From the NCBI RefSeq assembly GCF_003113895.1, contig NZ_BDUD01000001.1, forward strand, positions 3,262,756 to 3,326,755: a DNA stretch of 64,000 nucleotides, written 5' to 3'. Below the pieces are notes generated by a model. The model was not told the origin of the DNA and did not search any database. It saw only the letters and a program-made list of their open reading frames with translations. Made by a program: the position numbers and the translations under genes. Below, one piece after another: positions 62,917-64,000 of the stretch (position 1 is its first letter; every line of letters begins with the position of its first letter). This DNA comes from Nostoc commune NIES-4072 (GTDB lineage Bacteria > Cyanobacteriota > Cyanobacteriia > Cyanobacteriales > Nostocaceae).

Positions 62917-63349
62917 AACTAGACTATTAGTGACGCTTTGATACCGTCTCTTTGTGAAGCTACGCCAAATCTCTTAATTTCTTATTTCTTCTTGGCGTAC
63001 TTGGCGCTCTTGGCGGTTCGTTTCTTGCATCATAAGCGCATTTTCATACAGAATTGGTATGAGATAGAGCAATGTCTCCGACAGGCTACGCCTACACTCT
63101 TTTAACTCAATAATTTGTGTTCTGAGATGCTAGCTTCAAGTGCAGAAGCACAATGATGAGGATAAAAGGCGCAACTTCGAGGATAAAAGGTGCAACGGCG
63201 AAGATAAAAGACGCAACTTCGAGGATAAAAGGTGCAACTGCGAGGGTTAAAGGTTAAGCGATCGCTCTTTTAACTCGACAACTCATGTTCTAAGGTGCAA
63301 GCTTCAACTTCAGACGTGGAGCGATCAAGATCGTATGATTGGTTCAATC
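62917..63349. other. Intergenic region with repeats
   Basis: Holds the 21-bp array at 63159-63260. Two related segments of about 52 bp flank it as direct repeats: both start CTCTTTTAACTC (63097 and 63266) and both contain AGCTTCAA and TTCAG/GTGCAG-like ends near 63145 and 63319. The dispersed GGCTACGCCTAC motif is at about 63082. Confidence 0.6.
63159..63260. repeat. 21-bp repeat array, second locus
   Basis: Four complete units (GAGGATAAAAGGTGCAACTGC type) at 63159, 63180, 63201 and 63222, plus a decayed fifth from 63243. Same length and the GATAAAAG core as the array at 54058, but different flanks. Confidence 0.9.
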
Positions 63350-63766
63350 TTACGACTTAGAAGACAGTTCAAACGCCATCTGCGAACGATAAAAACAGAC
63401 ATCAAATTCCAAGAAAAAATTCATGCGTCCTAAAAGTAACGGCACATTATCCGTGAGACTCCAAGCAAACACCAATCGAACTGGTGCAAAGCTGGCTATT
63501 TGAGCAGATAGAATTAATCCTTTTGCTTCAACTGGTGCTAGGTTTCCAGCCAGTTGCACTGAAGTTGTTAGTTCTTCCCAAACTACCCCTAACTGAATAC
63601 TTACACTGTAAGGTAAAACATTAATACTAGCTCCAGTATCCAATAAACCTGAAACGTTGACGACAGAATTTTTGTAGCTTAACGTCAAAGGTAATATTGG
63701 TACTGCATCGATATCCCCGAACACATCACGACTTTCAACAAAGGGAAATCTTTGTGAATTAAGCAT
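63350..63766 (-). CDS. Retropepsin-like aspartic protease domain protein
   Basis: The 138-residue single-domain protein has the clan AA signature VSGLLDTGASINVLPYSVSIQL, in which Asp-Thr-Gly is the catalytic triplet. LVFAWSLTDNVPLLLGRMNFFLEFDV, the matching hydrophobic-Gly flap/strand region, follows. Retropepsin-like proteins work as dimers, so one motif per chain is expected. Such small genes are common in cyanobacteria and often sit just downstream of a short partner, as here, where the start overlaps the upstream stop by 8 bp. Substrate unknown. Confidence 0.82.
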   Translation of the reverse strand: MLNSQRFPFVESRDVFGDIDAVPILPLTLSYKNSVVNVSGLLDTGASINVLPYSVSIQLGVVWEELTTSVQLAGNLAPVEAKGLILSAQIASFAPVRLVFAWSLTDNVPLLLGRMNFFLEFDVCFYRSQMAFELSSKS

Positions 63767-63974
63767 CGTTTACTTGTCTGTCTTCTTCTAACAGTGCGGC
63801 TAGTTTATTAGCAGCTTCATGAGAATTATAGGGAGACCACACATGATAAGTAACTCCTGGCTGTAACGACAATGCTTCTTCAGTCGCCAGTTCTTGAACT
63901 AAAAACTGCATGACCTTGAGTTTATCTGCACGAGATAGGTTGTGCAAGGTTGGGAATAAATCTGCTGCGCTCAT
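63759..63974 (-). CDS. Small conserved partner of the aspartic protease
   Basis: A 71-residue helical protein (MSAADLFPTLHNLSRADKLK, then VMQFLVQELATEEALSLQPG, and YHVWSPYNSHEAANKLAALLEE). The helix-turn pattern LSRADKLKVMQFLVQELA followed by a Tyr/Trp-rich loop is typical of small cyanobacterial proteins that precede retropepsin-like genes, and may be an antitoxin-like or accessory role. It is in one operon with the protease and overlaps it by 8 bp. No function is established. The gene is complete, with its start 26 bp from the window end. Confidence 0.7.
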   Translation of the reverse strand: MSAADLFPTLHNLSRADKLKVMQFLVQELATEEALSLQPGVTYHVWSPYNSHEAANKLAALLEEDRQVNDA

Positions 63975-64000
63975 ATCAAGTTGAAGATAACGCCTAAATA

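Noticed and set aside
63159..63260. CRISPR array
   Set aside because: Tandem 21-bp units with no spacers.

Overview
The window is chromosomal DNA of a filamentous, Nostoc-like cyanobacterium. The evidence is the many GCGATCGC (HIP1) octamers, a split-intein DnaE C-terminal half, CyanoQ (PsbQ), HemJ, a PatA-type regulator, and intergenic heptamer (STRR-type) repeats such as CCCAATG. These are joined by several families of small non-autonomous mobile elements. No rRNA, tRNA or CRISPR array was seen.

Layout. 1-1.8 kb: 5'-truncated adenylate cyclase. 2.0-8.6 kb (minus): a mycosporine-like amino acid (UV sunscreen) operon mysA-mysB-mysD-mysC-mysC, with two full ATP-grasp mysC copies and a fragment of a third, behind about 1.8 kb of non-coding DNA. 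10-20 kb: a small membrane protein, a MITE, a PatA-like regulator followed by a decayed receiver domain, an SGNH hydrolase, dnaE-C with its intein half, a putative PD-(D/E)XK protein, an OmpR-type regulator and a rhodanese protein. 20-31 kb: RNase D-like exonuclease, two CAP-domain secreted proteins, trpB, a Sui1 factor, a Pmp3-type peptide, carbonic anhydrase, trpC and lpdA. 31-42 kb: SWIM protein, TpsB-like outer-membrane protein, FHA-PAS-GAF-GGDEF-EAL protein, glycosyltransferase and a C-terminal processing protease.

42-44.4 kb: a DUF218 protein and two toxin-antitoxin modules. One toxin (YoeB) has lost its catalytic C-terminus to a MITE. 44.4-52 kb: the complete ebo cluster, with eboD divergent from eboABCEF. 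It is linked in Nostoc punctiforme to export of scytonemin precursors, so both UV-screen-related loci and two different sugar-phosphate cyclases lie within about 45 kb. 52-59.4 kb: catalase, an AbrB-like protein whose 3' end runs into a 21-bp repeat array, CyanoQ, a DAO-type oxidase, an alpha/beta hydrolase, HemJ and a MITE-altered peptidoglycan-binding protein. 59.7-62.9 kb: a 1078-residue LRR-Roc-COR-TIR protein. 63-64 kb: a retropepsin-like protease with a small partner.

Main discoveries. (1) A 93-bp MITE is present in five identical copies, each with a perfect, different 5-bp target duplication; a 199-bp relative shares its termini. (2) One copy truncates YoeB and another rewrites the end of a PG-binding protein; both ancestral ends can be rebuilt by deleting the element. 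(3) The Roco protein joins a TIR domain to an LRR-GTPase sensor, with LRRs encoded by near-identical 69-bp DNA repeats. (4) A relic of a third mysC copy now forms the tail of mysC1.
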